Program-made: the position numbers and the translations under genes
Shown here: positions 11,417 through 23,452 of the stretch, one piece after another
Position numbering within the stretch: position 1 is the first letter of the stretch
How the letters are laid out: every line of letters starts with the position of its first letter
Notes under the pieces: generated by a model
The model's input: only the letters and a program-made list of their open reading frames with translations
The model's database searches: none
What the model was told of the DNA's origin: nothing
From: Tolypeutes matacus
Lineage: Eukaryota; Chordata; Mammalia; Cingulata; Chlamyphoridae
Length of the DNA stretch: 64,000 bases
NCBI GenBank assembly: GCA_026826555.1
Contig: JAKSZT010053764.1
Coordinates: forward strand, 32,251,487-32,315,486
Reading direction: 5' to 3'

Positions 11417-12620
11417 TGCAGCTTCTTAATAACAAAGTGAGAACAGCCTTGTGAAAATACCCACAACTAAGAAAGGGAGATGATCCTTCACTGCCTATGG
11501 GTCTCCCAAGCACAAGATGTTCTGGCGTTTACCACCAGCTCTCCCTGCCCTTTACCTCTCAGTGGTAGTGAATCGAATGTCCCATGGTATCTGTAAGAAA
11601 AAGACGTGTGTATGGACCGGCACGTGTTTCCACATTGCTGCTGCTGTCCCCCCCCCCCCCATTTCAGTCCTTTGCAAGTGGCTGCAGTGAAGCAGACTGC
11701 AGGGTCTGGGCAGGGCAGGGACAAGAGAAAATGCTCTTCTTGCAGTGACCCCCCCCCCCTTTTTCCAGTGGAATTTTCTTCCCTGGCCCCAAATTTCCAG
11801 GGTAGTTGATACTGAAGGGGTGGACTTGCTGTTATCTGAGGGCCTGTTTCATGTGTATATGTGCCGGTCCCTGAGTCATCCATGTTCCCAGCTGTCTGTC
11901 ACTGTTGCCTGGGAGAAGGGATGCTGAGCCACCCCCTCAGTTAGAGGGACAAGTGCGAGAACTGAAATGAAGCTGCTGTAACCCCCCACACCAGCTCATT
12001 CTGCGTGACACTTTTGAGATCACATCTTTAAGGCAAGTCCGCTTGGGCTCTTTAATTTTACTTTTTCCCCAGGAAAAAAAGCTCTTTTGACTTCAAAGTT
12101 AATTAAATCATAGTTACAACTTACTGCTTAATTAATCCATAGATTAAAAAAAAAATACATGTTTTAAAGAACACTGAGCAATTGGGAAAGATTTCAGGTC
12201 TGGTAACATTTTTAAAAATCTGCAAAAATTCAGCACTATATTTTGTGGTTATTGGAGAAAAGAAAAGGAGAGGTATATTTTTGGCTTGTGCTTAGATGGT
12301 GGATCCTGTGACTCAGAAGGGGAAAAAAAAAACCCACTCTGTAAACCAAAAAATGTAGCAGCAACCACAATGTGCTTGATCTTAACCACAATTCTGTGGT
12401 TGTTCACAAGGCTGTTTGATGCATATGAGTTCAGTGAGCTCATTGGTTTAAAAAAAAATGGTATAATTATAAACATGACCAGCCCCAGGAGGGTGACTCA
12501 AAGTAATTGATGGGTACTCCCAATGCTAGGAAACAGAAATGGCCTAAAATGGAAGATCCTGCACCGCTCCCCAACAGTGTTATAAAATATGAAGGAGAGC
12601 AAAGCAACTAATCCTTTATT
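11417..12620. other. single-copy sequence with two long C-runs
   Basis: A run of 13 C lies at 11648-11660 and one of 11 C at 11749-11759, about 90 bp apart in a GC-richer stretch. From about 12020 to 12140 there are several TAATTAA-type cores (ATTAATCCATAG, AGTTAATTAAATCATAG). No gene recognised. Confidence 0.5.
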
Positions 12621-12624
12621 ATTA

Positions 12625-12920
12625 AAGTAACATTAAAATTACTTATTGTCTGCTAAGTGCTCTGTTAGGTCCTGAACAAATGACATTGAATGAGTCAGGC
12701 ATGGCCACTGCCCTCGAGGAGCTTTCCTATTCTAGTGGGGACAGTCAGTCAAGCCAATTAATAAACAAGGTAATTTTAGCTAGTGGTAAGAGGAAGAAAA
12801 AGCTGTGATAGAGATGTGGGAGAGACTAAATGGGGAGGGTAGCATTAGAGAGGGCAAAGGTTTTATAATGCCAAGTAAGAAATGCGGATTTCATTCTAAG
12901 AGATGAGTTTACAGGAACTT
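12625..12920 (-). mobile_element. L2 fragment, reverse orientation
   Basis: Reads as the complement of the L2 3' region: GTCTGCTAAGTGCTCTGTTA, then CATGGCCACTGCCCTCGAGG, then AGCTTTCCTATTCTAGTGGG. In the family this corresponds to 'gtgccaggcactg...ccctgccctcatggagcttacattctagtgggg'. The left 3' tip is lost. Confidence 0.7.
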
Positions 12921-15425
12921 ATTTACAAGCTACAGAGATCACTGTGGTTGCAATGTGGGAAATCTGCCAAAGTTTAATAAACCTTTGGGCCAGCCCATTA
13001 CTGATTAATAAGAGATTGAAAGATACTCCCATTCTTGATGGCAAATGGATCTCCAGTGACTTTGAAGTTCAAGGAAGAAAACTGACTAACTTATGGGAAG
13101 AGATGGGGTTTTCATTTTTTCTGGTTGCCAGTTGTCTTTGGAAGCAAAAGGTGTCTGGGAAGTGAAAGACTGGATACATAAATGAGATTTAACAGCTCAA
13201 TGTAATTTTCTGTATAGTGCTTGTAGTGCCCAAAAATGGGCTTTAGGAAAGAGTGTCAGGATCTTTATGGATTTGAGCACCTGCTTTTAACTCTGATAGG
13301 TTGGAGGGGGCAACTGTGGCAGTAGCTATTTGCAAGTTCTAGCGAAGAGTCTAATAACAAAGTATGGTGCCATATGCATGATAGGTATTCAGTAATCATT
13401 TGCCGGATGGGTGGAGTCTGGATTCTTAACCAAGGCCAGCAGTTTATTGAAAGACAAGGTAGAGTCAAAAACCAGTTCAGTGCCTTGGGAAAAATCTAGT
13501 AGACTCCCCAAATGGGATAGGACTATTAGGTAACTATGGCTTCCTTTGCACTAGAAACAGAGAGGGTGTGGGTGGGCTGGGGTGGAGATGGGGGAGGAAT
13601 GGTAGATAGGTCACAGGAGCCCAAGACACCTGGGCTGAAGGTTTCACACTGGCCTCCCCACAGATTTGGGAGAAACCATTGGCAGTTATTGCCACTGAAA
13701 GTATGGGAGAGGTTGTTTGACGTCGTGGTGCTTCAGCCAACCAGTGCAGTACTTTCTTGGTGGTATGGGCCCTCTAATAGCTTCTCAATCTGTGTTAGCC
13801 TGGTTCCGGGAAGCTGAGACGTGGCAGCCAGGATCAGAGAATATAAGTGAGATGGGGGAACCACGAATGCCTTGGCTGCTGAGTTATGGAATTATGATAT
13901 TTGGGTGTTAACTTAGACTTCCTCTAATCTAAACTTTTATACTTAAGGCAACTAAAGTTCAGCTATAAGGGGCAGTCATTGAGGGGATCTTTCTTTTTCT
14001 TCACAAGGTCAGACCTAGTGGCAGAACCAATTTCCTCTCCAAGTGTTAGAAATTTCTCAATGACAATGGATGCTATAAGTTTACAACTTGATTTCCCAAC
14101 TTTACTTGATTATGTGGATATATCTCCTATGCTGTTGTAAGGTAGAGAATTGAATGTTGATTTCACAAATTTGATAACGGGGGTTTAGAAAAAAAATTGC
14201 CATGCGATTTATTTTCTTCCATCAGCTGGGCTCAGGTGACAGAGTAGCACAGAATGGTAGTGAGGACTCTTGTCCCCCCACACCCTGTCACTTCACCCCA
14301 GATTCCAAGGCTGGGGAGGGGTGGCACCAGCAAAGGGCAGCTGTCTGGCCTGACCAGTTTTCTCATGTAGCCCATCAATTGGAGTGGTAGTGGCCATTGC
14401 AGCCTTCACACAGCTGTGGACAGAGGATTTCCATCAGGAGGGTGGAGTAGAAAAAATGCAAACAGACTTGACCTTGTCGCATAGTACAGTGACCTTAGCA
14501 GACCATTTGCCACTGCAAGGAGAGACCTGAGGACTGGAAGTGGGAAAGCAGAACTGAGAGTGAGGAGTGGGCAAGGAGAGGCTGGAAACAGGAGGATGAG
14601 TAAGGAAGCTAGAAAACAGTGGCGACTGCGCAGGAGTTCAGACTAACTTGTTTGGTGAAAGCAGAACTGGTCTTAGATCTTAATTGCTTTGAGGTCCTTG
14701 GAGGCCTGGTTTTGTGTGAGGCTGCTGAGTTTTACACTGAGGCCTTAGGGCACACACAGGGTAAGAAGCGTATTTTATAGAGATCTCGTGGTTTTAGAGC
14801 TGACAGGGACCCCAGTAAAAAAGGACCTCATTTAACAGATGAGGAAATGAGAATACAGAGGTTTGGTGATGAGCTCTGGTTACAAACCTTCAATTGCCCT
14901 GCAGATTCATCAGATGCCTTAGTTCTAAGCTGTATTATTACACAGTGAACAAATCACACTAGAGTACAATTACCTGCCAGTAAAAGAATATCAAGAATCA
15001 GGCTGATTGATATCAATAAGCCCCAAGGCAACCCTTTTGGAAGCATAGAATTCTAAGGTATTAGATAATGACTGTATCCTTTCTTAGCAGCAGTATGTAT
15101 TTGCACTGTCTTTGCATTGTAAACTGTGTTTTTTAAAATCAAAACAAAAATATCAGTTAAGAGGTGACTGCAGTAAACAGAAAACTGTCTTAAACTAGCC
15201 TAGACATTAAGAACATCTTTTTTTTTTTACCTAGAGGCAGAGCAAACAATAGACATGCAATGATCTGTGGCATCAGCATATTCACTGTGGATTCAGGGTA
15301 CCCTCAGGTTCAGGCTGGTCTCCTCATGGTTGCAAGATAGCTGCAGCAGGTCATCACATCAAGAATTCTTCTCTGGTATGTCTCCTTTTAGGAGTTAGAA
15401 AATTTTTCCCAGGCACTTAATCTAA
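12921..15425. other. single-copy intergenic sequence
   Basis: No gene recognised. A diverged MIR-like piece lies near 14795-14890 (CCTCATTTAACAGATGAGGA). A G-rich stretch around 13563-13600 and T runs near 15222 are the only other local features. Confidence 0.45.
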
Positions 15426-15427
15426 CC

Positions 15428-15900
15428 ACTTGTATTAGTCATTTATTGCCAAAATAATGCTGAATAACAAATCATTCCCAAACTTAATAGCTTTTAGAGA
15501 GAGCAGATATTCTCTTGCTGATTGGTCTGATTTGACTGTGGTTTGGTTGTTGTAGGCTGGGAAGCTCTGTTTCAGTTTGCAAAGCCTGCTGGGCATAGCT
15601 CCAGGCTGTGGATTGGGTTCTGGTCTGTTTCACTTGTGTCTGCCCTGGGTCATGGACTGAAGGGAGCACCTACTAAGGGCATCTCTTTTGATGGTGGATT
15701 AACAAAGAACAAGAGCCAAATCACATTGTGCAAATACATTTAAGTTCTGTGATCACCATTTGGCCACTCCAGTAGCCAAAACAAACCACATGGCCAACAC
15801 AAATGGGAAAAGGAAGCAAACTCCATTCTCAATGGGAAGAAAAGGGTAGAGAATATTTACCAAAAAATAATCCAAATGATTAAATCCCCTCCTCCCAAAT
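15428..15900 (+). mobile_element. ancient mammalian interspersed repeat (LTR/MER-like)
   Basis: Starts TTGTATTAGTCATTTATTGC, then TGCTGAATAACAAATCATTC and CCAAACTTAATAGCTTTTAG. This is the recognisable opening of a mammalian-wide repeat whose family reads 'tattagtcagttattgctgc...taacaaaccaccccaaaact'. The middle and end (CACATGGCCAACACAAATGG) also fit. I could not fix the family name. Confidence 0.5.
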
Positions 15901-16319
15901 CTGATTTTGTCTCATGTGGCCTGGGTCAGAATTGGGTCACATGTTACCTTCTAAACCTGTCACTGGAAAGGGAGATGATATTACCAAAATGGGGAGTGAG
16001 CCAACATGACCACTAGAGGGACCTAGTGATAATGTGCTAGGAAATAGAAACACGGACACAGGTCGTCATTGCCATCTGCCATTCATTCTCTACCCCATGG
16101 AAGGATTGGAAGTGTTAGGCTTGGAATCCTTGTAGTCGCCCTGATTCCTGTTCCAGTCTCCCCATGATGTAGCCACAGACCCATGTCCCTACCTCTACCT
16201 CTGTGTCTTCTCTGGCCTCCTCATCTTTTGGTCTCCATTCTTCTTTTGGGCCCACTGTATGCTCTTGACTATGGAATAAAAGGAGTGATCCTGGGAGGGT
16301 AGAGTTGCCAGTGAGTAAT
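15901..16319. other. single-copy intergenic sequence
   Basis: No gene or certain repeat seen; possibly includes the tail of the preceding old repeat. Confidence 0.4.
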
Positions 16320-16585
16320 TCTGTATGTAGTTAATAACTAACATTTTCAGTGCTTTTTAAATGCTACAAACTGTGCTGATAACCTTATCTGTTTTACCTT
16401 ACTTCTTATAACAACCCAATGAGGTGGCTGCTATCTTTATTCCCTTTTTATAAATGAGGATATTGAGGTTCAGGAAGGTCAAATAACGTGTTCAAGACTG
16501 CCAGACTAGTAAGGGGTAGAGTTGAGATTCAAACCCAGGTCATCTGACTCCAAAGTTTTTCTATTAACCACTGTGCAATTTTGTC
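16320..16585 (-). mobile_element. MIR, full length, reverse orientation
   Basis: Nearly complete reversed MIR: TTACTTCTTATAACAACCCA, AATGAGGTGGCTGCTATC, TATAAATGAGGATATTGAGG, CAAGACTGCCAGACTAGTAA and TCAAACCCAGGTCATCTGAC. The tRNA-like head is at the right end. Confidence 0.85.
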
Positions 16586-17010
16586 TATTAAGGATAAGCA
16601 CATTAAAATAGAGTAGTCTGGAGATAGGAAAAATAAATTTTTTGTTCAGGTATTGAAAATCATAAAATGTATAGTGATATTATAATATTTTTTACATTGT
16701 GGATATAGCATAAGCCTTCAAGTGAAAATAACAATGTCAAAAGTATTTTATGGAGTTGTTAATTGTTTTATGGAGCAAGCTCATAAAAGTCACAGACCAC
16801 AAAACATAATTATAAAATGCACTTGACATCAATTACAGGAAGTATTGATTTCATTAACTCACATCTTGTCCAGAAGCTATAAATTATGGGAAATAGGGGA
16901 ATGTGTTTACCTCCTTTGGCTAATCATATAGCACTCATTGTTGTGTTCATCGTGGATAAGTTTGAGGACATAGTACTCCATCTTATGTAGTGCTTCCTTT
17001 ATAAGCACTC
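16586..17010. other. AT-rich single-copy sequence
   Basis: No gene or clear repeat seen. Confidence 0.5.
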
Positions 17011-17020
17011 TTGGAAACAA

Positions 17021-17158
17021 AAAAATTTTTTTTTAAATTAATTTATTTTTTATTGTGGGTAAAAATCAAAATTTTCACAATACATACCAATATTTGTAAA
17101 ATGATATATAAATATATATGCATATATGTGCATTTGCTTACAAAAATGTTATTTATAT
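17021..17158 (-). mobile_element. short AT-rich retroposon, copy 2
   Basis: A 138-bp insertion flanked by TTGGAAACAA at 17011-17020 and 17159-17168. It has a T-rich left end. It shares with 6070-6234 the block AAAATGATATATAAATATAT plus the flanking AAAAATCAAAATT and ACAAAAATGTTATTTATA. The two copies end at nearly the same point on the 5' side. Confidence 0.7.
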
Positions 17159-17259
17159 TTGGAAACAATTTTTGTTCTCAGATCTCATCCTTTGAAAGAC
17201 CATTTATCTCTTGAGCAATCACTTTGCTCTGTTTTAGGGACCTGTAATTCCTATAACTT

Positions 17260-17673
17260 TGCCATTATCAAAGTATCTTTCAGGGATCCATAGGGGACTC
17301 TCAGACCCATTTAGGGAGACCCCAAGGTCAACACTTTGTACATAAAATGAAAATGTGATTTGACTTTTGGACGCCCAGAGTTTTCCAGAGGCTGCATGGT
17401 GTATAATAAAACAGATTAAATGCAGAGCAAATATGAGAATCCAATGGTCTTCTATTAAGCCAGACATGAACAAGATTTATAAAAATGTAAAATGCCAATC
17501 TTCTATTTTTTTTTGGAAATATATTTTTCATGAATATGTTACTTATAGTAATAATAGGTTTGTTATTTTTAAGTGAATTCATAAATATTTTAAACTTTCC
17601 TAGCTTTAATTTCTAAGAATTAATAGACTTAATCCACCAGAAACAAAAACTCTTCTAGGCCCCCAATAAGTTT
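17260..17673 (+). mobile_element. hAT (Charlie-like) DNA transposon, left part
   Basis: Left section of an internally deleted hAT element. It begins near GGATCCATAGGGGACTCTCA, jumps to transposase C-terminus-like sequence (RIQWSSIKPDMNKIYKNVK encoded at about 17440-17490) and runs into an AT-rich 3' UTR. The L1 at 17674 interrupts it. The last ~48 bp, with the terminal inverted repeat, resume at 26372. A second, longer copy of the same family is on the minus strand at 43640-44596. Confidence 0.75.
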
Positions 17674-17829
17674 CTGTTTTTTAAAAATCAATTTTATTGA
17701 TTCATGTTAATAAAGCATACAATTCATTCAAAGTGTATCAGCAATGGTATTTGGTATAATCATATAGTTGTGCATTTATCACTTCATTATTAGAGCATTA
17801 TCATTTCTCCATTAATAGTAGTAATAATA

Positions 17830-18016
17830 GGGAAGCGGCTGTGGCTCAATCAGTAGGGCTCCCGTTTACCATATGGGAGGCCCCAGGTTCGGTTCCCGGG
17901 GCCTCCTGGTGAAGGCAAGCCCGCCCGCATGGCGTGGTTAGCTGACCCAGCGAGCATAAGCAGCAAGGGGGGGATAAATGAATAAATAAATAAAAAAATC
18001 TTAAAAAAAAAAAAAA
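17830..18016 (+). mobile_element. tRNA-derived SINE, long form, with perfect TSD
   Basis: Head GGGAAGCGGCTGTGGCTCAA, B-box-like GGTTCGGTTCCC near 17885, then a ~75-bp body (GCAAGCCCGCCCGCATGG, GCTGACCCAGCGAGCATAAG), an (AAAT)n stretch and a poly-A of ~16. A perfect 16-bp TSD AATAGTAGTAATAATA flanks it (17814-17829 and 18017-18032). The CpGs and perfect TSD suggest one of the youngest insertions here. It sits in the 3' UTR of L1-A on the opposite strand. Confidence 0.9.
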
Positions 18017-18200
18017 AATAGTAGTAATAATAAAAAGCAAAAAACAAAAAACAAAAAACTCTACCCATCTTATCACTTCTCAAACTCTACCATACATAGC
18101 TGTGACTCTGTTTCCATCTCTCTACTTTATTTGTATTTATATTTTGTATAGATGGAGTCAAACAATATGTAGTGCCTTTTGTATAGTTTCTTTCACTTAG

Positions 18201-18212
18201 TGTGTGTGTGTA

Positions 18213-18248
<36 letters not shown>

Positions 18249-18250
18249 AT
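18201..18250. repeat. (TG)n/(TA)n microsatellite
   Basis: TGTGTGTGTGTATGTGTGTG followed by (TA)n, inside the L1-A 3' UTR; likely length-variable. Confidence 0.9.
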
Positions 18251-18704
18251 TTTTTTTTACCCTTAATAGAAGATTACTATATTACTATACACTACTGTCC
18301 ATAGTTTGCTTTGGTTGTATTTTTGCCTGATAATAACATCTTGTAACATTAATGTACATTTGTTCAGTTTCAAAGAAAAACAGCCTTATATATGCAATAT
18401 ATTCATATTTCACATGATGTTTAGTTATGCTTTACTGTCCCATGTTACATTTTTTAGCTTCTAGTTATATAAATGACCTTAGACTTTCCCTTTCAACCAC
18501 TGTCATACCCACATATTAGCTTGCTAGCTATAACACTATGCTGTGCTTTCACCATTTCTATACATTTCCAAAGATTTATGAACAACTTTTTTACCAATTT
18601 TGTACAGATTAACCCTCAGCTTTCCATTCTCTACCCTCATTTGATTTTTCAGGTGACATATTCTATTATTAATTCCTTAAGTATTTGTCCTTTTGTGTCT
18701 GGCA

Positions 18705-21700
18705 ACATGGATGAACATAATATCCTCCAGGTTCATCATGTGGTTATATGCTTCATGACTTCGTTTCTCCTTACAGTTGCATAACATTCCATCATATGTA
18801 TACACCAATTTGTTTATCTATTCATCAGTTGATGGATACCTGGATTTCCATCTTTTGGCAATTGTGAATAATGCCGCTATGAGCATCGGTGTGCAGGTTT
18901 CTGTTCGTGTCACTGTTCTAAGTTCTACTGGGTATAAACCTAGAAGTGGTATTGCCAGGTCTCATGGCAAATCTATATTCAAAATCTTTAGAAACTGCCA
19001 AGCAGTCCTCTACAGAGGCTGTACCATTCTACATTCCCACCAACAGTGAATGAGTGTTCCTATCTCTCCACATCCTCTTCAACACTTACAGTTCTCTGTC
19101 TTTTTAATAGTGGTTATTATAATAGGTGTGAAATGATATCTCATTGTATCTTTGATTTTATTTTTCTAATCGCTAGTGATGTTGAACATTTTTTTCATGT
19201 GTTTTTTGGCCATTTGTATTTCTTCTTTGGACAAATGTTTATTTAAGTCTTTTGCCCATTTTTTAATTGGGTAGTTTCTCTTTTTACTGTTGAGTTGTAG
19301 CATTTCTTTATATATCGTGGATATTAAACCCTTATTGGGTATGTGATTTCCAAATATTTTCTCCCATTTGGTTGACTGCCTTTTTACCCTTTTGACAAAG
19401 CCCTTTGAGGTGCTGAAGTATTTAATTTTGAGGAGGTCCCATTTATCTATTTTTTTTCTTTTGTTGCTTGTGCTTTGGATGTAAGATCCAAGAAACCACC
19501 ACCTACCACAAGACCTTGAAGATATTTTCCTACATTTTCTTCTAGTAGTTTTATGGTTGCTGATTTTATATTTAGGTCCTTGATCCATTTTGAGTTAATT
19601 TTTCTATAAGTGTGAGATAGGGGTCCTCTTTCATTCTTTTGGTTATGGATATCCAGTTCTTTCAAGCACCAATTATTTAAGAGACTGTTTTGTCCTGTTA
19701 ACATGGACTTGGTTGGTTTGTCAAAAACCAGTTGGCTGTAGAGGCGAAGGTTCATTTCTGGACTCTCAATTTTATTCCACTGATCAATGTGTCTATCTTT
19801 ATGCCAATATCATGCTGTTTTTACCACTATAGTTTTGTAATATGTTTCAAGGACAGACAGTGAGAGTCCTCCCACATTGCTCTTATTTTTAGGATGATTT
19901 TGACTATTCAAGTACCCTTTCCGTTCCAAATAAATGTGGTAATTACCTCTTCTATTTCAGTAAAGTAGGCTGTTGGAATCTTGATTGGTATTTCATTGAC
20001 TCTATAAATCAGTTTGGGTAGGATTGACATCTTCACAATATTTAGTCTTCCAATTCATGAACATGGAATGTCTTTCCATTGGTTTAGGTCTTCTTTGATT
20101 TCTTTTAGCATTGTTTTGTAGTTTTCTTCATATAGGTCCTATACTTCTTTGGTTAAATTGATTCCTAGATTTTTTTTTTTTTCTGCTGTAAATAGAATTT
20201 TTTTCTAGATCTCTTTAGATTGTTCAATCCTAGTGTACAGACACGCTTCTGATTTTTGCATGTTGATCTTATATTCTGCTACTTTGCTGAACTCGTTTAT
20301 TTGCTCAAGTAACTTTGGGTAGACATTTCGGAATTTTAAAAATATAAGATCATGTCATCTGTGTGTAGTGATAATTTTACTTCCTCTTTCCTATTTGGGT
20401 ACCTTTTTTTTCTAGTCTAATTGTTCTTGCTAGAATTTCTAGTACAATGTTGAATAACAGTGGTGACAGTGGATATCCTTGTCTTGTTCCCGATCTTGGA
20501 GAGAAAGCTTTCAACCTTTTACCACTGAACATGATGTTGACTGTGGGATTTTCATATATGGCCTTTATCAAATTGAGGAACTTTCCTTCTTTTAAAGTTT
20601 TTTTTTTTTTTTAATCAAGAAAGGATGCTGGAATTACTCAAATGCCTTTTCTGCATTGGTCGAGATGATCATGTGGTTTTTGCCCTTCAATTTGTTAATG
20701 TGGTGTATTACGTTAATTGATTTTCATGTGTTGAACTGCCCTTGCATACCAGGAATAAATCCCACTTGGTCATAGTGCATAATTCTTTTAATATGTTGTT
20801 GGATTCTATTTGCAAGTATTTTTTTTTGAAAATGCATCTATGTTCATTAGAAAGATTGGTCTGTAATTTTCTTTTCTTGTAGTATATTTATCTGGCTTTG
20901 GTATTAGGGTGATATTGGCTTCACAAAATGTGTTGGGTAGTTTTCCATCCTCTTCAATATTTTGGAAGAGTTTAAACAGCATTCATGTTGATTCTCTAAA
21001 TGCTTGGTAGAATTCACCTGTGAAGCCATCTGGTCCTGAACTTTTCTTTGTTGGGAGATAGTTGATGACTGATTCAATCTCTTTAAATGTGATTGGTTTT
21101 TGTTCTCATATTTCTTGTAGAAGAATTTGTCTATTTCATGTGGGATTGTATAATTTGTTGGCATACAGTTTCTTTTAATATTATGTTTTTTTTTTTTTTT
21201 AATTTCTGTGGAGTCAGTCACAATTTCCCCCCTTTCATTACTGATTTTATTTATTTGCAGTCTCTCTCTCTCTCTTTTTTTTTCATTAGTCTAGCTAAGG
21301 GTTTGTCAATTTTATTTATCTTCTCAAAGACAGCTTTTGTTTTTGTTCATTTTCTTTATTGTTTTATTATTCTCAATTTCCTTTATTTCTGCTCTAATTG
21401 TTATAATTTCTTTCCTTCTATTTGCTTTAGGAATGGCTTGCTGTTCTTTTTCTTGTCTCTCCAGTTGTTCAGTTAGATCTTTGATTTTAGCTCTTTCTTC
21501 TTTTTTAATATAGGCATTTAAGGCTATAAATTTTTGTCTCAGGACTGCCTTTGCTGTATCCCATAAGTTTTGATAAGTTGTGTTCTCGTTTCCATTCGTC
21601 TCAATATATTTATTAATTTCACTTACAATTTCTTCTTTGACCCACTGATTATATAGGAGTGTGTTGTTCAACCTCCACACATTTGCACATTTATCTCTTT

Positions 21701-22480
21701 TCTGTATATTATTGATTTCCAGTTTCATTCCATTATGGTTTGAGAAGGTGCTTTGTATAATTTCAATGTTTTTATATTTATTGAGACCTGCATTGTGACC
21801 CAACATGTGGTCTATCCTGGAGAAAGATCCATGAGCACTTGAGAAGAATGTGTAACCCACTGATTTGGGTTGCAATGTTCTGTATGTGTCTGTTCAGTCT
21901 AGCTTGTTTATCATATTGTTCAAGTTCTCTGTTTCCTTGTTAATCTTCTGCCTCATTGTTCTAGTTAATGATATGTCTTGTGTTGAAGTCTCTAATGATT
22001 ATTGTAGAGATGTCTATTTCTCCCTTCATTTTTTGGGGGGTGGGGTGGGGTGGGGCAGGTACTGGGGATTGAATGCAGGATCTCATTCATATGAAGCAGG
22101 TGTTCAGTCACTGAGCTACCCCTGCTCCCTTCTCCCTTCAGGTTTGCCAGTGTTTCCCTCATGTATTTTGGGTCACCCAGGTTAGGTGCATAAATATTTA
22201 TTATAGTTATTTCTTCTTGGTGAATTGCCCCTTTTTATTAATATATAATGGCTTACTACATCTCTTATAACTTTTATTATTATTTTTTTTTCATTTTAAG
22301 TCTGTTTGGTCCGATATCAGTATAGTTACCCCTGCTCTTTTTTGGTTACTGTTTGAGTGGAATCTCTTTTTCCAAGCTTTCACTTTCAGCTTGGAAAAAG
22401 ATTTGTAACCCTGGATCTAAGGTGAGTCTCTTGTAGACAGCATATGGATGGCTCGCAGTTTTTTAAAATCCATTTTGTCA
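18705..22480 (-). pseudogene. L1-A ORF2 (endonuclease/reverse transcriptase), broken
   Basis: Minus-strand ORF2. The N-terminal endonuclease motif QETHLRS is at 22412-22441. A 183-codon open piece at 21324-21875 carries the endonuclease SRIDHM motif and the following linker. Near its catalytic end SNHN replaces the usual SDH, so Asp has become Asn. RT motif [18 protein letters not shown] lies at about 20440-20500. The RT active site reads HTDDM instead of FADDM (Asp-Asp at 20354-20359). The C-terminal region with WAKDLNKH is near 19250. Multiple stops and frameshifts plus a SINE at 22029 make it non-functional. Confidence 0.88.
22029..22129 (-). mobile_element. tRNA-Ala-derived SINE in L1-A ORF2
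   Basis: Reversed SINE with GGATTGAATGCAGGATCTCA in the B-box area and TCAGTCACTGAGCTACC at the A-box. A G-rich 3' end (TTTTTTGGGGGGTGGGGTGG) replaces a poly-A/T end. An 11-bp TSD TTCTCCCTTCA flanks it (22018-22028 and 22130-22140). Confidence 0.9.
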
Positions 22481-22911
22481 GTTTATATCTTTTGATTGGA
22501 GAGTTTAATCCATTCACTTTCGATGATATTACTGTAAATGCATTATTTACTTCCCCCATTTTATTCTTTGGCTTTCATATATATTTTATTTTCGTCTTTT
22601 TACTCTTTTCTTTTTCCTTTCTGATAGTCTTCTCTTCTACACTCCCCTCTAAGCCTCTCTCTCCTTTTTTTTTTTTTTTCCCTTTGGGCTGTAAGGCTCC
22701 CTTTAATGCTTCTTGCAAAGCTGGATTCTTTTTCATGAACTCTCTTAGTTTCGGTTTATTTGTGATTATTTTAAACTCACCTTCATATTTGAAGGACAGT
22801 TTTGCTGGACAGAGAATTCTCAGCTGGCAATTTTTCTCTTTCAGTGTTCTAATTATACCATACCACTGTCTTCTTGCCTTCATGGTTTCTGATGAGAAAT
22901 CTGCATTAAGT

Positions 22912-23016
22912 TTTTTTTTTTTTTTTTTTTTTTTTTTACCGAGAGGTCCCAGGGATCGAACCCGGGTCCCTCCATATGGGAGACGGACGCCCAACCATTT
23001 GAGCCACATCTGTCCC
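22912..23016 (-). mobile_element. tRNA-Ala-derived SINE in L1-A ORF1
   Basis: Reversed SINE with a long T run (22911-22937), B-box area GGGATCGAACCCGGGTCCC and A-box end CCAACCATTTGAGCCACATC. TSD CTGCATTAAGT is at 22901-22911 and 23017-23027. The long T-run and intact boxes suggest a young copy. It also creates a fused open frame with ORF1. Confidence 0.92.
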
Positions 23017-23452
23017 CTGCATTAAGTCTTACTGGGCGTCCCTTGTATGTGATGGTTTGCTTCTCCCTTGCTGCTCTCAGAATTTTCTCTTTATCTTTGG
23101 CCTTTGACATTCTGAGTAGTATGTGTCTTAGAGTATGTCTGTTCAGATTTATTCTGATTGGGGTACACTGTACTTCTTGGACATGTAAGTTCATTTCTTT
23201 CATGAGAGTTGGAAAATTTCCAGCCATTATTTCCTCAAATATGCTTTCTGCCCCTTTTCCCTTCTCTTCTTCTAGAACTGTCATGAAACATATTTTGTTG
23301 TGCTTAGTGTTATTATTCAACTTCCTGAGCCCCTGCTCAGTTTTTTTCCATTCTTTTATCTCTCTTCAATTTCAACTGTTCTGTCTTCTGCATCATTTAT
23401 TCTTTCTTCTATTATTTTGAGTCAGCTGTTGCATGCCTCTAATGTGTTTTTT

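Noticed and set aside
22444..23025. 193-codon plus-strand open frame, the longest open frame in the window
   Set aside because: It is antisense to L1-A ORF1/ORF2 and a SINE; hydrophobic residues come from T-rich antisense sequence.
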